Positions 56,788 to 64,000 of a stretch of DNA of 64,000 nt are shown here, piece by piece. Location of the stretch: contig NC_081146.1 in NCBI RefSeq assembly GCF_958295425.1, positions 26,233,264-26,297,263 of the forward strand, written 5' to 3'. The DNA is from Solea solea. Its lineage: Eukaryota; Chordata; Actinopteri; Pleuronectiformes; Soleidae. The notes beneath the pieces are model-generated. The model did no database searches and had not been told where the DNA came from. It worked only from the letters and a program-made list of their open reading frames with translations. Position numbers and translations under genes: made by a program. How positions within the stretch are numbered: position 1 is the stretch's first letter; each line of letters begins with the position of its first letter.

Positions 56788-59700
56788 GCTAACTAGCTAT
56801 GATTGGTAGGTAGATAGTTAGATAGTATCTAGCTAACTAAGGTAGGCAGATCGTTAGTTTCTGGATTCCGTCAAACACACACACACAGATAAACTCATGT
56901 CCTGTTTCTAAAAATCAAACATGTGGCTCACGGGCCACATCAGGTCCACCATACGATTGTTTTGGGCCCGTGAGATAATTCTACTGTTTTTCCTGCTCCT
57001 TCATTGAAACACGTATTAGTAGCACACATCTTATCACCTGTGAAAGAAACGAAGTGGACAAATGTGGACTTTGAAAACAAATAAGTTCTCTTTTGTCCCT
57101 TTGGACAATTTCAGGATCAAACGTTTTTTGAATAATAATAAGACGACTGAAACATGAAAGTGTTTTTTCCACTTATTTCTAATTTGAATATAATGATGAT
57201 TTGACAAATCTCCTCCCCTCAGTCTCACTGTGGTCATAATTTACTGCTGTTTGTTGTTTTTGGCATAAATTTGAATAATTACAGCCGTGAAGAAAAGTCA
57301 ACACAAACAGAAAAACCTGCTCAATTTCATCTCACATTTTATTCTCTTTTATACTCGGTTTAAATTCTATAAAAAACACACTTGTTGTTGTTTAAGACGT
57401 GTTTGTGTCTTTTATGTTACTGGTGTACAGACGTTCTGCGTCTGTCACTGCTCTGTTTCCATGGTGATGAGTCGTCGAGTCTGTATCAACACACACACAC
57501 ATAGAGGCAGGCGCTAACTGCTAATTGGCTGTAATTAACCTCTGATCTATTTTCATTTTTCTCCACACACACACGGAGTATTGCCTCCTTTCATTCACAC
57601 CTCCTCCTTTCCATGTGAAATGAGACCATTAAAGGCATAGTTAAGGGTTTTTGAAGTGCGTTTGTACAAGGTACAGACACAATCATAGGCAGAGCTGCCG
57701 CTGTGGACTTCAGAGGGAAAAAAGAACAGATTTTAGCAACTTTAACAAAAGACTCACGTGATAAAATCTACGTCAGCGTAAGTCTACGATATCTTCAGAA
57801 TGTGTTCACGTCTTTATCTCAAACGGAAGTTTTTAAACCACTCACTCTCCCACACAGGGACTGCAGGTCCTCTGCTGCCTCGTGTGGTCACTTTGTGTCA
57901 CTGATGTCAATCGGAACAAAAGATTTCAAATGCCGAGGTGACAAAATAAGACATTTAAACTTAGTGATGGAGGCAGCAGTGGATCAACAGCTCCTGTGTC
58001 TGTGTGTGTGTGTGTGGGGGGGGGAGTGAGTGGTTTCCTGTTGTGTAAATTATTACACAAGTCTTTTGTTAAGTAGCTAAAAAAAATACACAGACGCGTT
58101 TCTTTAATGTGCCACTGACTGTGTGTGTGTGTGTGTCTCTCAGGTGTAACGGGACTTGTCCACCTGGACGAGAGCGGAGACAGAGAGACAGACTTTGCCT
58201 TGTGGGACCTGATTGACACAAACAGCAGCGCCTTCCAGGTAAACACACACACACACAAGTCATGGAGGCGATTAAAGGTGAAAGGTCAACGTCATCACCA
58301 TAAAGTAAACACAGTCTTCCAGTTCTGTGTCAACGAGCCACCAGGGGGCGACTCTGCTTGTTGCAAAAAAAACGTAATTAGGCGTTAAAATTAATGAAGT
58401 GTGATTAACTGACTTATTTAAATATCGATTCCATGTATTTGTATAAAATCAATATATAAATGTTTTCAATGGAAAAGTCATCACAGAGATTATCTTTTCA
58501 CATTTACATACATTTGTTTGATTGCAGATAGTTTTGGTTTACAACAGTTCAGAGGAGCAGCTGACGGCCATTAACGGAACGTCTCTGCACTGGCTGGGCG
58601 GAGTCTGTCCTCCCGACGTCCCCGTCTGTGGTTTCAAGGACAACCCCATCTGCCTCGCAAGTAAGTCACATTTTGTGTCTCGTCTTCACACTAAAAGAGT
58701 TAAAGGGATAATTCTGGGCTTTTAATAAAGTGTGTTTGTGTGAGATATCAGAGCTGACTGAGCCGGGAGGAACAGAAACAGATTTTAGCCACTTAATATA
58801 AGGATTATGAATAATAATAATAATATCTTCAAGACATGTTCACGTCTTTATCTCACTGTTAGACTGACTTTTCCTGCAGGAAACTGAAGTGTGTAAACCA
58901 CTCACTCTCCCACACCAAACCTCATAGAGAAAATCAGTGATTTGAGCTCACAGGGACACAGGAGCTGCTGGTCCTCTGCTGCCTCGTGTGGTCACTTTGT
59001 GTCACTGAGTTAAGTCTAAATGAAATATTTTAAATGCCAAATTCACTAAAATAAGACATTTGAACTTTGTGATGGAGGCAGCAGTGGATCAACAACTTCT
59101 GTGTGTGTGATGTTAAAATCACTGATTTTCTCTATGGGCTTTGGTGTGGGAGAGTGAGTGGTTTACAAACTTCACTTTCCTGTTGGAAAAGTCGCTGTTG
59201 TGTTCATTATTGGATGATAAATGAATATGAAATGTTACTTAAATGATTGTCTCCTTCAGAAACCATCACCATCCATCAGATGGTTTCCATTGTGGTCTTC
59301 TTCATCTTCACCATGTCGCTCACCGTCGCCGTCTTCATCTACAGGTGAGAGAAGCTGCAGCACGTCCCTTCCTGCCTCCAGGGGGCACTCTGTCTCTGGG
59401 ACATGATGACATGACTGGCAGGGTTACATGTGCTTGGTGATCCAGATCCCACTCTCACACACACAAACGTTTTAAAGTCAATGTCTGCCCATAATATGGT
59501 GCATGCCGCGTGTGAGTGGGTCAGGTTTGACAGGTGAACAAATCAAACGCACCCTCCTTCTCTTCCTCACCTTCACTCTGCTCATCATCAGGAGGATGAA
59601 ACTGGAGAAGGAGCTCGTGGCTCAGCTGTGGAGAATCCTCTGGGAGGACATTCAGATGAGCAACATGGACAAAGTTCTACGCAGCGGCAGCAGGATCACA

Positions 59701-62700
59701 CTGTCCCTGGTCAGAACACACGCACACAGAAATTGGAAAATCAAAAAATACTGCTTTAGTTTTGGTAAAACGACGATATAATTAATTAAATCTTAAATTT
59801 ATTCCTTATTTTTTCCATTTAAACACGTTTTACACAAATAATCTTTTCTACATATCTACAGTTTTTTTTGTACAAATGAAAGAATTCTACATTCCTGTAA
59901 AGAAAAAAGTTGCATTTTTTTCAACAAAAACATGCAAATTTTTCTTTAAATGCACATTTTTCTTACCGTGACAAATCCTTTATACCAGTGTTTCCCAAAC
60001 TTTGTATATAAAATTACAAAATATCGTGACTTAAATGACTATATCATTCCTGACATAAACTTATCTGTGCATAATTTAGCGACTCATTTACAGACATATC
60101 TTTAAAACCTAATATTATTCTGATTTGTTTGGCAAATTAATCAAAACTTAATTTTATGCATGTATATTTAAAACATATGCACATAAATCTTAAGTAAAAT
60201 GTTGGGGAAAATAATGCAAATTTTTTGAGGGACCGCAACCCGTCTGTGGGCCAGTGTTTGGAAACCACTCCTCAAAAAGTGTTCATTTGTAGAATTGGTG
60301 ATAAAAATGTGCGTTTTAAGTTGAAAAATGTCATTTTTCAACAGAAGTGATTTGTGTTCATATGTAAACATTTTGACATAAAACAAACTTTAAAAGCTTT
60401 GTATTATTTTCTTTAATGTTCACTCGTTGAAAAGATTGGTATTTGATTAAATATTTATAAAATGACGTTGTTGTTGAGATTCTAGAGACAAACTGTTTTT
60501 AGTGAACACAGATTTACATGTTTAAACACCAGTTTCACCCTGAACCTTTCATTCAGACTGATTAGATCATTTTGTCCATTGTTTGTTGTCTAATGACGGA
60601 CGACCTCGTGTCTCTGTTTGTCTCCAGCGAGGCTCAAACTACGGTTCTCTGATGACCGCAGACGGAAACATGCAGGTTTTTGCAAAGACTGGTTATTACA
60701 AGGTCAGTGTGTGATTAAACGAGTTCAGACGTGTCATTACAGACATTTTCCTGTCCTTTGATTCGTCTCCGTCTTCCTGCCACTTTCCTCTCACCTTCAT
60801 CTATTGATTATCACAGTTTGGAAGCTGCACACAGGAAGTGAAGAAAACTCACGTTTGATTTTGTCTTAAAGCTACAGTGTGTAACTTCTGTTGTGTGTTT
60901 TATATTGTCATCTGAAAACAGACAAATCTATCAGACCTGACTGTGGGAGCGTCTGTGTGTATACAGCAGCAGAGCAGGGTTTAACCCATGGTCGGTTTTC
61001 TTTTAATTGCAGTAGAATTCACTTCTGACACGTCTTTGTTTTCTTAACAGTCGTCTGACTTTAGACGAGTTAAAAACTCATCAGTTACTGAAAGAATCTT
61101 TATAAAGACGTGTAGAGAACATTTGCTCCTGAAATAAAAAAAACAAATGATATAATCAGCTGATAGTACAAAGAAAAACTCAGTTCACTTAAAGTTTAGA
61201 CACTGGACCTTAAAATCAGTTAAATCAGTAAATAAAAGAAAGAGCTGGCTAGCTAAGGTTGATAATCAGTCGTAGCTAACAAGCTAAGGTTGATGGGTAG
61301 ATAGTTGCTCACTAGCTAAGGTAGACAGACAGATAGACAGACAGACAGTAGCTAGCTAGTCAATGTACCTCAGTAGATCATTGCTAGCTAGCAAAGGTAG
61401 GTGGATATAAAGTAGCTAACCATTATAGTACCATCACTGTACCATTATAGTACCATCACTGTACCATTATAGTACCATCACTGTACCTGCTCTTTGTGTC
61501 GTTTCCAGGGAAACATCATCGCCATCAAATACACTAACAGGAAACGCATCGAGCTGAACAGGATGGTGCTGTTTGAACTCAAACATGTGAGTGTTTTTTT
61601 TAAAGTTTAACACTCTGAGACACAGAATTAAATGTCTAATAAACACTTTCACACCAAAAAACGACTGATAAAACTTTTCTTTCCTGTTTTTTTTTTCTAA
61701 ATGAAGATCCGCGACGTTCAGAACGAACACCTGACACGCTTCATCGGCGCCTGCATCGACCCTCCCAACATCTGCATCATCACAGAGTACTGTCCCAGAG
61801 GAAGTCTGCAGGTACCACTTCCTGTCCGTCCCTCCTTCTGTCTTTTGTTTTTTCCCCACACACACACACACACGTGTGTATTTTGTGTCTTCTCAGGACA
61901 TCCTGGAGAACGACAGCATCACTCTGGACTGGATGTTCAAATATTCTCTCATCAATGACATCGTGAAGGTAAACTTGTTTATCTTCTGTCCGTGTGAAGT
62001 CGTGAGCACAGACGTCTTCATCATCGTCTCTGTCTCTTCAGGGCATGGTCTTCCTCCACAACAGCGTCATCTTGTCTCACGGTAAACTCAAGTCGTCCAA
62101 CTGTGTCGTGGACAACCGCTTCGTCCTCAAGATCACGGACTATGGTTTGTCCAGCTTTCGCTACGACAGCGACTCGGGGAAGGACGCTCACGCCTACTAT
62201 GCCCGTGAGTCTCTGCCTCCCTGACCAGGGGTCTCAAACTAAAATGACCTGGACATTTACAATCGGTTCTGCTTCTCAAACCTAATATTGAACCAGTCGG
62301 TATTCAAACCCCCCAAAATTTGGTTCAGAACCTCAAAAGTTGGTTCTCAGCTGGAACCAAAAAAAAGGTTCTTCCTCGCAAACCGTGACATCATCAGTGG
62401 GCGTGTCATGTTCTGGGTCATGAAGATGAGCAGAAAAAACTAAACAACTGTTCAGTCGTATGACTTTAAAATGTAATCACCATATAAATGTCACAATATT
62501 TCATAGAATTTCAAAATAAAAGCGTTTGTTTTGATATGGAACGAGAATTACAAAAAATTGCAAAAAACAAAAATAACATAATAACAAAATAACTCGATAT
62601 TAAGTGATTGTGGCCCACAAGGCGGAGGTCAGGACATCCGAGTAGGACCATGACTCAGCAGAAAAGTCAAGGTTTTTGTTTAGCCGTGCGTAAAATCAAG

Positions 62701-63398
62701 TTAATGCTAAACTAAAAAAAACTAAAAAACTAAACTTAAACTAAACTAAACTTAATTTTATCTATTTACTAGTGCTACTAGTAAACTACATCTCACTTTT
62801 ACTTGAAATGTCGCAATTTCTACCAATAATTACCTTCTTGTCCAAACAACATTAAAGTTGCAAAGTTTGAAGTCTTTATTGAAGTATGGAGAAAAAGAGC
62901 CCGCCTGATGTTTACGTCCTCCCACCTTGGTTCTAAAAGTGGTGTCAACACGTGCTGTTCGCCAGAAAGCACCAAGGTTCTGAGGCTCCAGAACGGAACC
63001 AGAACTAGAACATATCTACAAAACATCATATCCAAATAATGTTAAAGTTGCGAAGTTTGAACGGTTGGACAGTTGGACAGAACAGACGCACAGACACTCC
63101 TGGAATAAGAAACATGGAAATAGGACTGAACCAGGAACCACACAAATAAACACAAAAAAAACCTGTGTTGTGTTTAAAGTCGTCACACACACACACACAC
63201 TCACCGCTGACCTGACTCCGCCCCCTCCCCTCCCCCCCGCAGAGAGGCTGTGGATGGCTCCTGAGCTGCTCAGGATGGAGGCTCCGCCCCCTCAGGGAAC
63301 TCAGAAAGGAGACGTCTACAGCTTCGGCATCGTCCTCCAGGAGGTGGCGCTACGTCGAGGAGCCTTCTACCTGGAGGGAGACCCACTCAGCCCCAAAG
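34862..63398 (+). CDS. natriuretic peptide receptor / guanylyl cyclase A (partial, 5' part)
   Basis: Fourteen coding exons join in frame to 759 residues and run off the window before the cyclase domain. Order: signal peptide 1-25 ([16 protein letters not shown]); ligand-binding ectodomain to about 475, with [23 protein letters not shown] and TAGAPAVAF; membrane segment about 483-503; kinase-homology domain from about 540. That domain has IIAIK but HGKLKSSN and DYG in place of HRD and DFG, so it should be a regulatory pseudokinase. Six Ser/Thr (537, 540, 542, 546, 550, 553) reproduce the spacing of the known NPR-A phosphosites, and the GSNYGS form favours NPR1 over NPR2, which has GSSYGS. Family role: ANP/BNP-type peptides bind outside the plasma membrane and cGMP is made inside. 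Likely disulfides are C106-C132 and C209-C258. C458 in the hinge is extra. The chosen ATG has A at -3 and G at +4. Confidence 0.9.
36395..36540 (+). mobile_element. tRNA-derived SINE
   Basis: GTGGATCAGTGGTAGGGCAA resembles a tRNA A box and GTGGGTTCAATTCCTGG a B box. The rest, GTGTGAATGTGTGAAGC and ACAGACCATAATACCAACTC, is a SINE tail. A likely minus-strand head of the same kind lies at about 39405-39465. Confidence 0.7.
37260..37650 (+). mobile_element. fold-back element, family A, copy 5
   Basis: Left arm TTTCACTCTCCCACACCAAA, centre with AGTGACCACACGAGGCAGCA, right arm GAGAGTGAGTGGTTTACAAA, then GTGAGATAAAGACG and an outer part TGGCTAAAATCTGCTT. Confidence 0.85.
37858..37910. repeat. 10-bp tandem repeat
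   Basis: Five copies of CTGCTCCTCG. Confidence 0.9.
38385..38720 (+). mobile_element. fold-back element, family A, copy 6
   Basis: TTTGTAAACCACTCACTCTC to GAGAGTGAGTGTTTTACAAA with the family interior. Same orientation as copy 5, only 0.7 kb away. Confidence 0.85.
39018..39740. repeat. CA/GT-associated dispersed repeat
   Basis: GTTGTGGGGACCTAAACCTG and TTATGGGGACTTGTCTTCC, with (GT)n at 39473-39494 and (CA)n at 39593-39628. Related text is at 18.5-19.06 kb. Confidence 0.65.
40051..40094. repeat. (GT)22 microsatellite
   Basis: Uninterrupted GT dinucleotides in npr1 intron 1. A C-run follows at 40457-40474. Confidence 0.9.
42340..42930. repeat. 56-bp minisatellite with higher-order variants
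   Basis: About ten units of GTCTCAGTTTGCGTTTGTCC then ACACTAAAACACGACCCTGC and TTTTCAAAATAAAA. Variants GTTTGCG, GGTTGCG and GTTTCTATTAG recur in an ordered way, suggesting that pairs of units were duplicated together. Confidence 0.92.
44624..44811 (+). CDS. npr1 coding exon 2
   Basis: Acceptor GCGTCGCAG, donor GTACAG, 188 nt. Encodes [11 protein letters not shown] to IAKDAFQ. The doubled cysteine (258-259) is unusual beside the single one expected. Confidence 0.92.
45536..45985. repeat. GGATGGATGATAAATCATT minisatellite
   Basis: About 450 bp of (GGAT)n interspersed with ATAAATCATT, in which a 19-bp and a 23-bp unit alternate. The frames it opens on both strands are artefacts. Confidence 0.93.
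46058..46156. repeat. 18-bp tandem repeat
   Basis: Alternating GTGTGGTTCCAGTCTCAG and GTCTGGATCCAGTCTCAG, about five units, ending just before npr1 exon 3. Confidence 0.9.
46211..46324 (+). CDS. npr1 coding exon 3
   Basis: Acceptor TTTTTTCAG, donor GTGAGT, 114 nt, phase 0 at both ends. Encodes [18 protein letters not shown], with an NYT glycosylation site. Confidence 0.92.
46325..47590 (+). other. npr1 intron 3
   Basis: A GT tract follows the donor. A dispersed repeat lies at 46540-46680 and a minisatellite at 47255-47480. No exon. Confidence 0.65.
47255..47480. repeat. 30-bp minisatellite of paired 15-mers
   Basis: Pairs such as GTACGTGCTAACACC and GTACATGGTAACGTC repeat about seven times. 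GTAC palindromes recur every 15 bp. Open on both strands because the unit is a multiple of three. Confidence 0.92.
47591..47726 (+). CDS. npr1 coding exon 4
   Basis: Acceptor TCTTTCAG, donor GTCAGT, 136 nt, ends in phase 1. Encodes [15 protein letters not shown] and RMWNRTFHG. Confidence 0.92.
48163..48988. repeat. 16-bp minisatellite, about 50 copies
   Basis: Units of TCTCTGAATCATGGCG and variants ending ATCATCGTC, ATCATCGCC, ATATCGCG or ATCCTCTTC. About 826 bp, the largest array in the window, 440 bp after npr1 exon 4. Confidence 0.95.
49284..49655 (+). mobile_element. fold-back element, family A, copy 7
   Basis: Arms GAAACTGAAGTTTGTAAACC and GAGAGTGAGTGGTTTACACA. The left arm is split by two (CA)n expansions (49319-49369, 49380-49431), with a duplicated ACTCACTCTCCCAC between them. 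Confidence 0.85.
54185..54390 (+). repeat. dispersed repeat shared with 32.8 kb
   Basis: Same core as 32780-33000 (CTGCTCTGACGAGGTTCAGC, GAGCCGATACTAAAATGTGA), with an extra segment containing CACTGATTGGTCAGAGAG. Confidence 0.8.
54437..54712. repeat. GTTAGAGTTAGCAGCAGCA minisatellite
   Basis: Units of 18-21 bp alternating AGCAGCAGT and AGCAACAGC. A short inverted match lies at about 55534-55577 (CTAACACTGTTGCTAATGCT). Confidence 0.93.
56230..56555 (+). mobile_element. fold-back element, family B, copy 1
   Basis: Shares GTGTGTATACAGCAGCA and an ending CACACTGGACCTTTAA with 60866-61216. In copy 2 the other terminus TTAAAGCTACAGTGTGTAA is the near inverse of this end, so the family has short inverted TTAA-type termini. 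Confidence 0.65.
56575..56850. repeat. GATAG/AGCTAG array after family B copy 1
   Basis: Begins AGCTGGCTAGCTAAGGTTGA and passes into (GATA)n at 56753-56787. The same opening follows family B copy 2. Confidence 0.85.
57628..58085 (-). mobile_element. fold-back element, family A, copy 8
   Basis: Outer end TTAAAGGCATAGTTAAGG, then CGTTTGTACAAGGTAC, ACAGATTTTAGCAACTTTAA and the inner arm AACCACTCACTCTCCCACAC. Ends about 60 bp before npr1 exon 5. Confidence 0.8.
58144..58238 (+). CDS. npr1 coding exon 5
   Basis: Acceptor GTCTCTCAG after a GT tract, donor GTAAAC, 95 nt. Encodes [15 protein letters not shown]. Confidence 0.92.
58239..58527 (+). other. npr1 intron 5
   Basis: 289 bp with a CA tract at the donor and CCACCAGGGGGCGACTCTGC. 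No further feature seen. Confidence 0.8.
58528..58660 (+). CDS. npr1 coding exon 6 (juxtamembrane hinge)
   Basis: Acceptor TGATTGCAG, donor GTAAGT, 133 nt. Encodes [17 protein letters not shown]: three cysteines (458, 465, 473) where I expect two. Confidence 0.92.
58699..59200 (-). mobile_element. fold-back element, family A, copy 9, in npr1 intron 6
   Basis: Outer end TTAAAGGGATAATTCTGGGC, then ACAGATTTTAGCCACTTAA, GTTCACGTCTTTATCTCACT and both inner arms. It fills most of the 599-bp intron 6. Confidence 0.85.
59260..59344 (+). CDS. npr1 coding exon 7 (membrane segment)
   Basis: Acceptor CTCCTTCAG, donor GTGAGA, 85 nt, ends in phase 2. Encodes [19 protein letters not shown]. Confidence 0.93.
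59345..59591 (+). other. npr1 intron 7
   Basis: 247 bp, no notable feature besides the splice sites. Confidence 0.8.
59592..59709 (+). CDS. npr1 coding exon 8
   Basis: Acceptor TCATCATCAG, donor GTCAGA, 118 nt. Encodes the positively charged RRMKLEKEL start of the cytoplasmic part and the phosphosites S537, T540 and S542. Confidence 0.93.
59710..60627 (+). other. npr1 intron 8
   Basis: AT-rich. Includes CAGTGTTTCCCAAACTTTG (59987) and GGGCCAGTGTTTGGAAACCA (60249), inverted relative to one another, a possible small fold-back repeat. No exon. Confidence 0.6.
60628..60702 (+). CDS. npr1 coding exon 9
   Basis: Acceptor GTCTCCAG, donor GTCAGT, 75 nt. Encodes [13 protein letters not shown], the glycine-rich stretch with three more phosphosites. 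Confidence 0.93.
60866..61216 (+). mobile_element. fold-back element, family B, copy 2, in npr1 intron 9
   Basis: Starts TTAAAGCTACAGTGTGTAAC and ends ACACTGGACCTTAAAATC. The interior includes GTGTGTATACAGCAGCAGAG. Confidence 0.7.
61245..61484. repeat. AGCTAG/GATAG array and 22-bp repeat before npr1 exon 10
   Basis: CTAGCTAAGGTTGATAATC and related units, then three copies of ACCATTATAGTACCATCACTG ending 25 bp before the exon 10 acceptor. Confidence 0.85.
61509..61586 (+). CDS. npr1 coding exon 10
   Basis: Acceptor GTTTCCAG, donor GTGAGT, 78 nt. Encodes [16 protein letters not shown], with the VAIK-like lysine. Confidence 0.93.
61707..61811 (+). CDS. npr1 coding exon 11
   Basis: Acceptor AAATGAAG with a T-rich tract, donor GTACCA, 105 nt. 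Encodes [17 protein letters not shown] and [10 protein letters not shown]. Confidence 0.93.
61897..61968 (+). CDS. npr1 coding exon 12
   Basis: Acceptor TCTTCTCAG, donor GTAAAC, 72 nt. Encodes [17 protein letters not shown]. Confidence 0.93.
62042..62204 (+). CDS. npr1 coding exon 13
   Basis: Acceptor GTCTCTTCAG, donor GTGAGT, 163 nt, ends in phase 1. Contains [10 protein letters not shown] and ITDYGLSSF, the altered catalytic and metal-binding loops of the pseudokinase. Confidence 0.93.
62205..63242 (+). other. npr1 intron 13
   Basis: AACTAAA-rich stretch at 62710-62755 and a CA tract at 63183-63200. Near-duplicate text AACATTAAAGTTGCAAAGTT / AATGTTAAAGTTGCGAAGTT occurs at 62848 and 63039, bracketing about 190 bp. 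No exon. Confidence 0.65.
63243..63398 (+). CDS. npr1 coding exon 14 (last in window)
   Basis: Acceptor CCCCGCAG, donor GTTAGA, 156 nt, ends in phase 1. Encodes [34 protein letters not shown] and LSPK. The rest of the gene lies past 64000. Confidence 0.93.
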
Positions 63399-64000
63399 GT
63401 TAGACACGACTGAGCATGTGCAGCCTGCTGTAAAGGAGCAGTATGTAGAATTTACTGGTGACACTGACTGTGATCCAAGAATATAAGAACTTATAACGTG
63501 ATTTCTTCAGCACATGTGCGAGGTATGACTACTTCCTGTCGAACCAATTTATGGCAGATTTGAAAATGTTATGTTTTTATTAGTTATTCTTTTAAAATCA
63601 AAATGTTTTCATGTTCTCTAAATTTAGTAGTAATTCCTACAAAGTCCGGTTTGGGACCCACAGATGGGTCACAGGAGATTTTTTTGGGGTCCCCAAACAA
63701 ATTTGCTGAATTTTTCAAAATTTTATTTACCTGTAACCGTTTTAAATAACATGCATAAAACTAATATAATTGACCAAACATCACTTTGAAATCAGTAAAT
63801 TAGTCACTACGTTACGTAATAAATTTGCTCTGGTCACGATATTCTGCCGTCTTTAAAAAGTGGGTCCTCATATGGGAAGTTTGTATTAAAGGATGGATGA
63901 CGGATGGTTCTGGAACAGTGTAGTTGTAGTCGTGACAACGACTGAATGAGGAGAATTAGACTTGAGTGAAAAGGGTAATTAGAGGAGGAGGTAAAGTGTA
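63399..64000 (+). other. start of npr1 intron 14
   Basis: Intron continues to the window edge. TAAAGGAGCAGTATGTAGAA at about 63431 resembles a family B end. No further exon seen. Confidence 0.65.

Larger units (their letters stand above)
47727..58143 (+). other. npr1 intron 4, about 10.4 kb
   Basis: The largest intron; no internal exon is supported. It holds the 16-bp minisatellite at 48163-48988, family A elements at 49284-49655 and 57628-58085, C-rich runs near 50.0 and 50.77 kb, a dispersed repeat at 54185-54390, a GTTAGAG array at 54437-54712, a (TA)n tract at 54089-54118, and a family B element at 56230-56555 with a GATAG array behind it. Confidence 0.7.

Overview
The window is vertebrate genomic DNA, most likely from a teleost (ray-finned) fish. 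Exons are short and bounded by GT-AG introns. The non-coding DNA is crowded with CA/GT microsatellites, minisatellites, tRNA-derived SINE pieces and fold-back DNA elements of a fish type. There are no bacterial operons, CRISPR arrays or phage modules.

Layout. (1) 1-7.04 kb is mostly tandem repeats. It ends in a CpG-rich, TATA-containing promoter with the first coding exon of an unidentified minus-strand gene (6711-6755). (2) 9.1-14.35 kb holds a minus-strand tandem pair of small LRAT/PLAAT-like (NlpC/P60-fold) genes. The copy at 11.9-14.3 kb looks intact, with a signal peptide, all three expected catalytic residues, a TATA box and a poly(A) signal. The copy at 9.1-10.9 kb is broken. (3) 14.7-16.0 kb is a dispersed repeat built from related sub-units. 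(4) 17.8-23.9 kb is a complete plus-strand CREB3-family gene, best matched to creb3l4: nine coding exons, 443 residues, with a bZIP, a membrane segment and a site-1-protease motif. (5) 23.9-31.9 kb is non-coding and repeat-rich. (6) 31.95 kb to the end is the 5' part of a plus-strand natriuretic peptide receptor/guanylyl cyclase gene, best matched to npr1. Fourteen coding exons give 759 residues: ligand-binding ectodomain, membrane segment and most of the kinase-homology domain. The cyclase domain lies beyond the right edge. Introns 1 and 4 are 9-10 kb and full of repeats.

The genes do not form a single pathway. CREB3L4 is an ER-anchored transcription factor released by proteolysis. NPR1 is a plasma-membrane cGMP-producing hormone receptor. 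The LRAT-like protein is a predicted secreted lipid acyltransferase/hydrolase-like protein. CREB3L4 and NPR1 also lie close together on human 1q21.3, so their adjacency looks like conserved synteny and supports both names.

I found no clearly new multi-gene system. The most interesting items are the secreted LRAT-like locus and its decaying neighbour, a perfect 22-bp inverted repeat where that neighbour's signal-peptide exon breaks, two families of TTAA-ended fold-back elements that closely flank npr1 exons, an extra cysteine in the NPR1 hinge, and large structured minisatellites inside npr1 introns.
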